From Lithospermum erythrorhizon (Eukaryota; Streptophyta; Magnoliopsida; Boraginales; Boraginaceae), in the NCBI GenBank assembly GCA_019722365.1, contig JADFUC010001506.1, forward strand, positions 62,001 to 126,000: a stretch of DNA of 64,000 bases, given 5' to 3'. The notes below the pieces were generated by a model. It ran no database searches and was not told the origin of the DNA. It was given only the letters and a program-made list of their open reading frames with translations. The translations under genes were made by a program, and so were the position numbers. Numbering within the stretch: the first letter of the stretch is position 1; every line of letters begins with the position of its first letter. This document shows, piece by piece, positions 53,835 to 64,000 of this stretch.

Positions 53835-55952
53835 TAAATATTATATTTTACTACCAACAAAAAAATAATCATAAAAAATTCAATGAAGTATAATTAACAA
53901 AGTGTCGTAATCGCGTGACTTTAAAATTTATCTAATTTTTATCTAAACTAATATTGAAGCACATATGAAATATTCGAACATGCAAAAAAAAATCATGTTG
54001 TAACTTTTAAGCTAGAAACGATACATGTTTAGTTATATATACATTAAAACAAAATATATGACTAAATACATTTTTATAATATAATACATCCATACAACTT
54101 CGATTTGATGAAATACAATAATGTATTTATGTATTATTGTAATTACAACTCATTAAAATGTTTGAAAGTTACACAAAAAACTAATGATAATTAAATAATT
54201 AAAATTAATAATTATGTTTTATGCACACTTAAATCATTATAATTATAACTCATTAAATTCTTGGAAGTTATATTAGTCTCTGTTTATTTTTACGTTTGAG
54301 TTACATATCATTTGCTCCTATAAATAACAATTATTTTATAGTAGGTATTACATAATTTCAACACCATATCCCCAATACCAAATAATGACATCAACTTTTA
54401 TTCATTTTAGGAGTTTACATGTTTGGATATTTATGAAATTTATATAAATTTGGCTCCTCAAAGGTCAAAATATTATTCTGTTGAGTAAGAAGCACCCAAA
54501 GAAAGTTTCAATGATATTTCTTCTAATCTAACTTTTGCTATATATTTTCAACCATTAATCATTTTTAGGTAATTTCTCAAATATGTTTTTATTTTGGATT
54601 AGTTTTTTATTAGTTAGCGATGAAAATTATATTGTCAATTAGTTATTGTTCTATTTATAAATTTTAGAATCAAAATATTGATATGAAGTATGATGTATTT
54701 ACATTTTGATTGATTTTGTTATCTTAAGATTTAACACGATGATGTTGTTGTATTATGATTAATACCAAAAAGTTCAATACAAATATAAATAATACATCTT
54801 TTCAAATTAAATTAAAATAATATTATATAACTTAACTATGTATAAGTGATCAAGTTAAAATAATATAATATTCTTTACCAATCATAAATGGAAGATAAAT
54901 TATTATAAAAATTTTCCATTAATTAGTTAATATCTTTATGTCTTTATTATATAACATGATGAGAGCTAAATACCGAATACTAATATGAAAAATATTTTAC
55001 TTATTTGTTACCGACATTCTATCTTTTTCATAAAATATTATAATAGTAAATGTATCGATGTTTATTATTATTTATTAATAACTATTGAATGAAAGAATTG
55101 CCCTATAAAAATATATAACAATTGTCAACTATTTTTATTTTTTTTTATTAATAGTCTAACTTTTGATGATAAGTAGTACTATTATTGTTATATAATTAAA
55201 TCTAATAAAATTATCTTAACTGCGTAGTTATATTATATACAAATAGAAGTTGTAAAAATTCTAGAATGATATGCGTATGAAGTGAAAATGATAACTTTAA
55301 GCGATAGTTATAAATTTCTACGATTTTGCATATACTCAATATATATATATCGACACTAAAAATTCCTAATATCATATTTTCACAACAAATTTATGACAAT
55401 GATTGCTTTTACATTAAATCATATTTACTCTTTGACAATAAAATATCAACTAATTATGTTCAAGATTATTCAAACATTAAATTTTTCATCATTAGAAACA
55501 AGTTCAATTGGTTGTTGAGACCTCTTGGGTTGTAATTAATATTTGGAATGGTTTGCAAATTGTTTTTTGACATCGATAAAGGATTACATTTTATTTTAAA
55601 AACATATGGCTTAATTTATTAGAAAAACAAATAATAATAAATCTCGATATATACGGTGGAAGCATTTAAAAATAATATATATAAGTCAAAAGTACTTAAA
55701 TATTACAAATAATAAAAAGTAAAGACTAAAAATAATAAAGTAGTAAAATAATGACAAAGATGATAGTGTTAAAATTTTGAAATAAATTAAAAGAATAATA
55801 TAGAAAAACTCTAAATTTATATTATTTGAAATTCATTATTGTATATTTAATGAATACATAAAATCTATTGGGTTAATCTTTTTCACTTAGTACTTGAAGT
55901 ATTCAATGAAAAATAATAAATTATTTTTAAAAATCTTCTATTTTTTTAATTC
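53835..55952. other. Very AT-rich intergenic DNA
   Basis: No gene or defined element. The 69-codon frame at 55326-55535 is Ile/Asn/Tyr-rich as expected from base composition. Confidence 0.4.
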
Positions 55953-56306
55953 ATGATTATCCATATGCGGTACAAATATCTTACTAGTTTTGCCCAAGAG
56001 AGGAGTGTGAAGGCCGTCGCGCTAAGCGGTCCTCGGTTTATCAGCATACTAATTGTTGTATTTCTTGAAGGGATTTCTTGTGGGATCATGCAGTTAAGAA
56101 TTGGGCTCGAAGAATCGAGCAAGATATTAAAAGCTTGCAATTATAAACTCTCCGTTCACGGATTGGCCGGTCTCATCCTCGTTTCCTGGACTATTTCAAC
56201 AGCTCAGGTTGTTATGTTGAAATCGAGAAGCATTAATAAGGTAAAAGCTTTTCCCAAATCGAATATCTTCACCCGTAAAAGAATCGGGTTTAGGATAGTT
56301 TATTAG
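55953..56306 (+). other. Unrecognised coding-like open frame
   Basis: The frame opens at an ATT codon (55953); its first ATG is 55965 (MRYKYLTSFAQERS), giving 113 residues. Composition is far less AT-rich than the flanks and the frame contains two hydrophobic stretches, FISILIVVFLEGISCGIM (residues about 26-43) and LAGLILVSWTISTAQVVML (about 67-85), which could span membranes. It ends in a basic tail (KSNIFTRKRIGFR). I do not recognise the family. It may be a gene fragment carried by a transposon, an organellar insertion, or chance. Confidence 0.3.
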
Positions 56307-57856
56307 GTTTTAGTGTGCGTGGTCACCCATTTTTAAAGGGGCCGAACTTTAAAAAATATAAAAAAATGTTTATGCAAAACATGAATAGGCGACCAAAAAA
56401 AATTTGTATGCTTTATGAAAATTATTAATAAAACTTTTGAATGAATAGTCTATATATAGCTGATTTTTATATTTTATATGATTCTTTGTTTTATTGTTAT
56501 TAAAGGGCGTCGTTTTATATATTTAGCTGAATTTTATTATTTGTGAGGCGCACGAAAAGAATACACGTCATATAAGAAGATTTGAGTACAAAATGTATTG
56601 CGGTATGATGCATATCACTACGAGACACGTTTATGGGTTTATGTTGACGTTGACGTCGGTCAGCGTTAGTCGACTTGATCGATGATAATTGACCCCGATG
56701 ATCGACGGCTCGATGATCAACCGATTCGACATTTATGAAAGTTTTGCAAATTTGCATCATATTGATGTTTCGCGAGGATCAAATGACGCGAGTTTGTTGT
56801 TTCGAGGAATCGCACCGGGTCGAGAATAGCTGGCTTCAGGTTCAACTACCCGTTTTGGCATTTGCTTTGAATGGTGTTTCCATGTATGGCTCTTATTTCT
56901 CACAGGCAGGCAAAAGATAGACTTTTGGCATTATTGATGACATAATTCCATATTAGTTGATTAATACTGTTACTACTTTACAGCATTAATAAAGATGCAG
57001 TTTTGCAGCCGATCTATATCAAATTGATTTTGACATGAACCTCGTATTTTGAGAATAAATATAGAGAGTGTATGGTTAGCATATTAGACCACCACACCCA
57101 ATAGATAATTGGTTTGGAAATATCCCAGCAATTAAGCTACGCAATAAATAATTAGAGAGATATTTGGAATTTGGAAACTTTTGGAAGTTTTGAAATATCT
57201 CCGAGCGAATTATATTAAACACAATTGAGGCTCAATATATATATACTTTTGAGGAGTAGAATGGCGCCATAAACTTTCTTGTTTTTTGTATTCTTTTAAT
57301 TTTTTTTATTTGATTTTTTTTTTTAGTTAATAATTTGAAAAATATTAGGAAATAAAAATTTCATCAATATTTTTACATCTACAAAATAGGGGGTATACAT
57401 TTTTTTATTTTATTTGGACAATAAAAAAATAATTAAAAGTATATATGAAATTATGTGTTGGTGATATGAGAAGAAAATTAGTGTATAGCAAATATTTTAG
57501 TATTTGTGGAATGTAAAAATTATTTAGATATTTGATGATGTGAGAAAGTAATAATACAATATGAGGGCATAATTGATTATTGAATTGTTGATTTAGTGTG
57601 GTGATATCAGTGACGAGATTTCCTCCTTCCAGTCAATGACAGCGAATATAATATACATAATTCTTCCAGTTCTGTTTCATGGCTGATATTGGTTCATAGT
57701 AGTGGAGGAAGTAGAAGATTGGATGAAAAGAGCAATTGACACCCTAGTTTTTAGTAAAAATCACGATTAAAAGTCGGTGGTTGTTAAATGAGGTTTATTT
57801 CCCTGTTGGGGAACACAAATGAATTTTGAATACTATATACCAAAAACCTTCATTAT
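56307..57856. other. Intergenic DNA with a GC-richer patch
   Basis: About 56560-56930 is GC-richer with several tcgatgatc/tgatcgac strings that are near-palindromic (56675-56730). No recognised gene. The remainder to 57856 is AT-rich and presumably 3' flank of the hydrolase pseudogene. Confidence 0.35.
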
Positions 57857-59265
57857 CTACACAGAGATAGGAACATAATTATTTGTTGACAACAAAGTTT
57901 CATTTTCCTGCATGAATACAGCCTTCATAATTTGATACCTGGCATCAACTTCCAAAGCAAACAGATGCCCTGCATTTGATACTTCATGATAATGAATCCA
58001 AGGAAGAGTTTTTGCAACAAAACGTTGTAGTTTTGGATTAACGACTTCATCTATGTCACATTGCCATATATGAACCCATCCTTTAGTCCCAACAAAGGGG
58101 TTCTCAAATCTCAAGATCTAAAGGGTCAAATTCCCAATCTCCATGAAAAACCATTAGATCACGCATGTATGATTCATACACTCCTTGTTGAGTGGAACAC
58201 TCCTAAATATGAATAAGATATAAGATAATTAAGAATCATGATTTTTTTTTCTAAAGAAAGTATATACATATATAATATTACCTCGATTTCCTTTGCACAC
58301 AAATATGAATTATAATCAAACATATTATATCGATCGAATCGAATTATAAGGGTTTTGATGAACTCAAACTTTTTTTACTCGAATTCGTATTTGGCTATCA
58401 TATCATTCAAACGGAATATCGTGTCCAATTTGTTTGTATCCCTAACCATAAACTCCTATAAAAAACTTGTAAATGTTATCATGAAAGCTTTGTGTATCAT
58501 TTTGCTATTTCAAATTAAGTAAAATTTCAATTTTAGTGTTGTGTTCAATGTACATTTTATATTTTATCATGGAATTATAATTGGATTCAAATTACTCTAT
58601 ATTCATATTTATCTAAGTTCAAATAATATACCTAAGATAAAACCTAAGACCACAATCATGTTATATAAAATTTTAAATTAAATGTCCCATGAAAACAAAT
58701 TAATAAAGTTCCCAAAAATTTAAATTCAATGTTCCATGAAAACAGATAAATTATATACCTCTAAAGTTTGTGTATGATTTGATGTGGACATAATATCTAA
58801 ATAATGAGCTACATTGTCTTCGCTTGGTTGAGGAAACAATTGTTGAGTATTCCACCAATAGGTAAGCCATGGGATATAGTGCATAATCATTAAATTCGTT
58901 TGCTCCCAAGGATTTTGTTCATCGAAATCTTGTTCAACTAAGTCTATAGGAAGGCTTGGCCACCAAAAGTTGATCGCTGGAGCTATTAAAATAACTCCTG
59001 CTAGTCTGCACATATAATTCAATCAAAACATTGTTGTTCAATGAGGGAATAGAAAATTAAATATACCTGTGAGAAATATATTTAATGCACCCCCAACCAA
59101 GAGAACCTACAATTGAGTAACCGATCACAAAAAATTTGATCCCTAATTTTAATTGATCCGCAAGTTCTTCAATATTTAAAGATATACTCTTTAGTGTTCG
59201 TTTTGGATGAAAATCACTGGCCTATCAAAACCGACAATATAAACTTCAAATTCTTCAAAGAAACC

Positions 59266-60299
59266 CTAATAATGGTAAATCAACCCACCGTTAGTAATTT
59301 GTTTAAGAAAAAAACACTCCACACGTAGTAAAAACTATCCTTAAATAACCTAAATTAACTTTTCAATTTTCACATATACTAAAACAAGTAGTTGATACAA
59401 GACAATACCATCTCCATTTCAAATTAATAGAATTTCTCACTTTTCGAGACATAACTTCAATAATTAATTACGTTTTATCTATATTATGAAAAATTATAAT
59501 AAAACCAATATTGCCGAAAATATTTTTTAAAAGAAATGAATACAATTATATATTTTATATTTTTTTGGGTTAATGAATAAAAAATTAATTTGTGGTGAAG
59601 TCTTGGCTTGGCAGATTTCGAGCGTCGATTAATTTGAAATGGAGGGTATTAAATTTTAATCCAAGAAATTTATTATTATAATAAAGTATCTGAACAAAAG
59701 TCAAATAGTCAGTCTTTGGGACATATCCGCATCGATACTATAAGCACATCGGAAACAGTATAAAAAGTATGAAAATTACTATTTTATCCCCATTATAAGT
59801 ATTTCATTTAGGGGTATAATGGTCATTTCAAGTTTGTTTTTTACACTGTTTCCTGTGCTTACTCCCTACAGCCTCACATATTCGTCGATCAAAGCTAACA
59901 AACAAATAAATAAGAGAACCACAGTTATTTAGGCCAAAAGAAAAAAAAAAAACTTATCCCTTAATATATGAGTTAACCAATATATATGATACAAATTTCG
60001 TAATAATCTTTATTAATACCATGAACGAATGTGAAACAACATATATAGTAGGCACCTCAAATAAAAACGGATTGAATAAATCATAAGTAATTAATAGAAA
60101 CATATACTCCCTTCATCCCAAAATTTTAGGGATGTTTTCCTTTTTGGGACATTCCAAAATTAAGTTCCATTTGTGAAAGAACATTGAGGAGGAAAATTTA
60201 AATTCAAGAGACAAATTTAAATATTTCTTAAAATGTGTAAAAAAATAGTCCCTATAATTTTGGGATGGAGAGAATATATATACATATATATATATATAC
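59266..60299 (-). other. Intron 1 of the hydrolase pseudogene
   Basis: Begins GTATATATA (minus strand) and ends ATTATTAG, 1034 bp, phase 0. It contains the Stowaway element at 60107-60274. A TA run sits directly at the donor. Confidence 0.7.
60107..60274. mobile_element. Stowaway-type MITE in pseudogene intron 1
   Basis: Left end ctcccttcatcccaaaattt tagggatg; right end agtccctataattttgggat ggagagaa. Inverted ends match with a few differences; TA flanks at 60105-60106 and 60275-60276. 168 bp. Confidence 0.85.
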
Positions 60300-60554
60300 C
60301 GGAGTGGTAAGGAAAGAGGCTCTTTTATTTACACCGTGGCCATGAATGTAAACAGTTTTGTACTTAGCCATGGGTTTTGGAACACCATACTCCTCATAAC
60401 ACAAGTGTCTTCCATCTCTTAGTAGGATTCTTGATCCTGTAATGGGAGGACCACCAGGAGTACCACAAATCTTGGGAGGGGGAGGGATGAAACTCTTATA
60501 CAACCATATCCAAACAAGCACTACCAATGCCCATGTTACTCCCTGCCTAAACAT

Positions 60555-60926
60555 TTCTGTAAAATGGACAATTTGCTTCTCAATGGAACTGTTATATGAT
60601 GATTTAGGGTGGGGAGGGCGGGGGGTTATTGGTGTGTACTCTATTTGTTCTTTGCAAATATAGGCGTGAATGAAATAGACGTTTAGACTTTAAGAGCATT
60701 TCCATTAGTAATCTGAGCTGTTATATACACACCTAAATAGTACTTTTGGGTATGAAATCACTATAATACCTCCATAATTTTGAAATGTGATGATCAAGAA
60801 AGTTTCAATAAAGGGCAAAATGGTCATTTCGCAGTAATAACTATCTTATTTTCATATAGATTTACAACAATAAAGAAACAACAAATAATACAAGAGTTTG
60901 TAATAATGTAACACACTTCTATATAC
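60555..60926. other. Presumed former promoter of the hydrolase pseudogene
   Basis: Contains a G-rich run (gggtggggagggcggggggt at 60606-60625) about 55-70 bases upstream of the ATG. No TATA box that I can assign. Confidence 0.35.
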
Positions 60927-61255
60927 TAGTAATTTTGGACAATCTAAGTTGATTGTAGGACATTGAGTTTGTTTGATCTACCGATTTTGAAGGTATATTA
61001 TGATAGTTATTTTTGTCATGCATTTGAGTTAGAGATTTTGGGAGCTTTTGCTTATAATATGATTTATTGTCTTGACATCTTTGTAATGATTTATTGTCTT
61101 GACATATTTCATGATTGGATTGGACATCTAATAAACATTTTAATTGATTCACCAAAAAGTACATGCAATGTTGAATCCCAATTAATAATTTTTCAGAACC
61201 GCGTAGCCTTATTTGATACTTTTAAAATAATTGGTGAATATGTAACTGTTTCCTT
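60927..61255 (-). mobile_element. Second copy of the Helitron-like repeat
   Basis: Starts at actagtaatttt as the 41141 copy does, and shares cattgagtttgtttgatc, a gagttagagattttg passage, tttcatgatt and ttggtgaatatgtaa in the same order. The terminal hairpin of the first copy is not preserved here. An internal 27-bp-period duplication, atgatttattgtcttgacat at 61059-61078 and 61086-61105, is exact over 20 bases. Confidence 0.45.
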
Positions 61256-61400
61256 GTGATCTCTTCAATATTGTTATCTTCAAAATCATTGTAGTATATT
61301 ATTTCATCAAATGTCCTAATTATCGAATCGCGGAGCACATTTTTACAAGAATCATACCACGATCTACTGATTGGTGAATCTTTATCGTTAATTATGGTTT

Positions 61401-62319
61401 TAGTATTTATATTTTACGAGGAAAAAGTATTTAGTACTAACAAAATACTTAAGGAAAATAGATTTAAAAGTAATAGATATGTGTATGATAACCTATTTAT
61501 TCAAATGTCTTCATTTTGTTGTTCATAGAAATTAGATCGTTATATTTTACGTGTCAAATGTTTATTTAAATTTCAATTTCCTCAACTTTATTTATCGTTA
61601 ATATTATTCTCTCAAGTTCTTTTACGATGATCATAGTATATTTAATACTAAATGGAAAGTACGCATCTCAACTATAGTTAAGGGACTAACTAAGTTTCAT
61701 TAATAGAAGATTTAGTATTTTAAATTCGAACTGCAAAATGACACTTGTCAAAATTTAATCATGATTTCAACATGAATGTTTTATTAAAATTAAAAGATTA
61801 AAGTAAACAACAAATAAATCAATCAACAAGTTTTTTTTAAAAAATTAGAATATATTCTAAATGTGTGTTATTCTAATTCTAAAAAACTTGTTGGTTGATT
61901 TATTTTTGTTCTTTTACTTTCTCTTTATTTAATTTTAATAATAACATGTATTTTAATATCATATTTAAATTTTGACAAGTGTCATTTTATAGTTTGGATT
62001 TTAAAATAATAAATCTTCTATTAATTAAACTTAGTTAGTCCCTTATCGAATTGAGATACATACTTTTCATTTAGTATTAAATATAGTTTGATAATTGTAA
62101 AAGAACTTGAGAGAATAATATTAACAATAAACAAAGTTGAGAAAATTAACGTTTCAATAAACATTTGACTTGAAAAATATTACTATCTAATTCAAACAAC
62201 GAAGACGTTTGAATAAATAGTTTATCACACACACATACACATATTTGTTACTTTTAAATATATGTTCATTAAATATTTTGTTAGTGCTAAATATTCCTCT
62301 CTCATAAAATATAAATACA
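61401..62319. repeat. Long foldback: two arms of about 450 bp, 16-bp loop
   Basis: 61401-61852 and 61869-62319 are inverted copies of each other along their whole length, with scattered substitutions and small indels. Landmarks: tattctctcaagttctttta (left, about 61600) pairs with taaaagaacttgagagaata (right, about 62097); aagggactaactaagtttca (about 61680) pairs with a ttaaacttagttagtccctt-like string (about 62024); the loop-proximal aattagaata/tattctaatt is exact. No coding. Class unknown: foldback/Mutator-like MITE or a recent inverted duplication. Confidence 0.9.
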
Positions 62320-62688
62320 AGAATTTTTTGTATAAATAGGTAGCAACATTCCACCTTAAGTATTCGAAATCTTTCTTTTTTCAAGATTTATAAAATTTTG
62401 TACTTTAAACTATAAATTATATAATTTTGAAGAAAAATAATTAGAAATTATATATATACTACATTCAAAAGTTATTACAAATTAATTTTCATATGCTCCA
62501 AATTCATCATTTCAATAATTTTGTTGTAGTACTAGTTAAACATGTCGCAGACAAGCAATGAGTGAGATTTGTAAATAAGTGTGAAAATTAATAATTTGAT
62601 GTGAATGAGTAGAAAAAATGTTGATATCATATTAATTTATTTGAAAATTGGATATTTCAACCTAAAACAATGCCCATATTTTTTATTA
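62320..62688. other. AT-rich spacer, no gene
   Basis: Nothing coding or repetitive that I can support. Confidence 0.4.
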
Positions 62689-62960
62689 CTCCCTCCGTCC
62701 AAGTTTAATTGTGACAGTTTAACTTTTGCTACTTTTTAAGAATTTATTTGACTTATGATATATGTTTATTTTTATCCTTAATTTAATCATCAATAATCTT
62801 ATGGCCCACCGTATTCCCATTACCAAAGAAGGATATAAAGGGAATATAATAATTTTTTTTAGATGAGCTAGTATTTGACTTGCATTCCATCTTTTTAGTA
62901 CATTTGTATAGATTCTAAGGATTGATAATGACACTCTACTTATGGTATAATAAGGGATAG
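62689..62960. mobile_element. Truncated Stowaway-like element
   Basis: Begins ctccctccgtccaagtttaa after TA (62687-62688), a typical left end. No matching inverted right end was found within about 300 bp, so the element is truncated or diverged. Right boundary is arbitrary. Confidence 0.5.
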
Positions 62961-64000
62961 AAAGAACTACCAAGCAAATAGATTGTAATGCAAAGAAGAA
63001 TTTTTATTATTTATTTAAAGGGGTACAAAATAAACCCTATCAGGAGAAAATTCTTCACTGCATTGTGTTTATCAAACTCAGAGATCGACCGTCCAAACTA
63101 TTGATCCCTAAGCATTTGGTCGACGATTGTAAGATGTCTTGTCGGCTTAAGTTGGTCTTGATAGCCTGTACGAGCTCGGGTTTCGACATGCAGCCTCGAC
63201 TTCAAGCTTGATTTGAGAGTTTGACGGATGGGTTCTATGAGTTGACATGTGTCCTAGTCTGACGGACTCGAGACCGGGTCCGGGACTTGAATACGGTCCG
63301 AGCCAGGAGCCTTAGCAACAGATTCTGTTGGATGTATGGACTTGATCTCCGGCTCCATGCCGATCGATGGACTTACCGCAAGTGTCTCCAAATGGGTGAG
63401 ATTTACTCAGGGCGACTTGTGGATATAACCTCCAAGCTGGGACTTAGTAGCTTACATGTACTGTTTTGCCGACTTGATTTGGATAGAACTCGAACTTATA
63501 AGTTGTATGGAGAGATCGTAATAACAAAGCACGTTAAAAAAAAAATTTAATTTTTCGGTCGGCGGACCCGGGATAATATAAATAATTTCGAGAATAATAT
63601 TTAAAATTTTAGTCAGAATTACATTTATAATTTAGTAGTTTTGTCATGGAATATTTTAACTTTGGAATGGGTTCTGAGATTTCAAGCACGATAAGTCGAG
63701 AATTAACCAAACCGAACGGTACTCGAAGTTTTTTAAATATCTAACCATGCTTATCTTCCACATCATCATAATCAAACACTTCATCATCATCTTTTTCCTT
63801 GTCAGATATTTTACCCTCCCCTTAAAAATTTCATTTTCCAGCTTTCTCTTCGATTGTCGCTCAAACTCAAGATCGGGTTGTAGAATATCTTTTCTCCCAT
63901 CATTCTCTTTCGAGTTAAGGTAATAAAGTTCAAGTCTTTCTCGAGATATTTCTTGGTTTTAGCTACGGTTGACTTTTAGTTGACTTTTCCATAATTCAAT
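62961..64000. other. GC-richer unidentified sequence, no supported gene
   Basis: About 63060-63570 and 63840-64000 are less AT-rich. The frame at 63287-63550 (87 codons) begins at a non-ATG codon and resembles no protein I know. Strings such as cgagccaggagcc resemble the patch near 50540 (cgaagccaggatgagc), so both may be parts of one retrotransposon family. A TTGACTTTT-type direct repeat occurs near 63969-63986. Confidence 0.3.

Larger units (their letters stand above)
57857..60554 (-). pseudogene. Alpha/beta-hydrolase (esterase/lipase-like) pseudogene, four exons
   Basis: Minus-strand exons: 60554-60300, 59265-59067, 59005-58759, 58202-57857, all with usable GT-AG junctions. Exon 1 encodes MFRQGVTWALVVLVWIWLYK, an N-terminal membrane anchor, then the HGHG oxyanion region. 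Exon 2 carries the FDRP motif and the nucleophile elbow; exon 3 WWPSLPIDLVEQDF; exon 4 the acid (WQCDIDEVVN) and catalytic His (NAGHLFAL). Two frameshifts break it: exon 2 lacks the Gly-Tyr-Gly-Glu/Ala-Ser part after FDRP, and exon 4 has one extra base near 58112 (a TGA follows at once in the first frame). In addition the elbow reads GYSIVG rather than G-x-S-x-G. The exon-2 length deficit fits a 13-bp loss. The family is plant alpha/beta hydrolases with an N-terminal anchor; substrate unknown. Confidence 0.85.

Noticed and set aside
1..64000. A new multi-gene functional system
   Set aside because: The four intact genes are known families with unrelated roles and no shared regulatory signal was seen; only their order is conserved.

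Overview
The window is nuclear DNA of a flowering plant, most likely a eudicot. It has large intron-bearing genes in AT-rich, transposon-filled DNA, and it carries Copia, L1-type LINE, CACTA, Stowaway, Helitron-like and SINE sequences typical of plants. Species cannot be read from the sequence. A Caryophyllales origin is only an impression from repeat style.

Layout. 1-13.5 kb is transposon-derived: the tail of a Copia LTR, a solo LTR with perfect 5-bp target duplication, a foldback, a decayed CACTA element (about 3367-9813, ATA duplication both sides) carrying DUF4216 remnants and three tandem arrays, and a Copia RNase H remnant. 13.5-19.6 kb is a near full-length but dead L1-type LINE on the minus strand. 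20.6-39 kb is the gene island, holding four genes: a gamma-type phosphatidylinositol 4-kinase with ubiquitin-like domain (+), a Tag-type 3-methyladenine DNA glycosylase with five exons (-), a P-class pentatricopeptide repeat protein with two exons (+), and a SOB FIVE-LIKE (SOFL) protein (-). From memory, homologues of the first three are neighbours in Arabidopsis (At1g13640, At1g13635, At1g13630), with a possibly SOFL-like gene (At1g13650) beside them, so this looks like an ancient microsyntenic block. The products act in unrelated processes; the conserved order does not imply a pathway.

39-49.6 kb is a nest of transposons: a SINE, a Helitron-like end, a 5'-truncated LINE, and a decayed Copia element whose 5' LTR abuts the LINE. 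The Copia leader holds five copies of a stem-loop motif, the most unusual signal in the window. 49.6-57.8 kb is very AT-rich with diverged internal duplications and no supported gene. 57.8-60.6 kb is a four-exon alpha/beta-hydrolase pseudogene (-) with two frameshifts and a Stowaway element in intron 1. 60.9-64 kb holds a second Helitron-like repeat copy, a hairpin element with two arms of about 450 bp, and unidentified repeats.

No tRNA, rRNA or CRISPR was found. Many open frames in this window begin at TTG or GTG; for plant genes I used the first in-frame ATG. Gene models were built by hand from splice-site phase and family alignment from memory, without transcript data.
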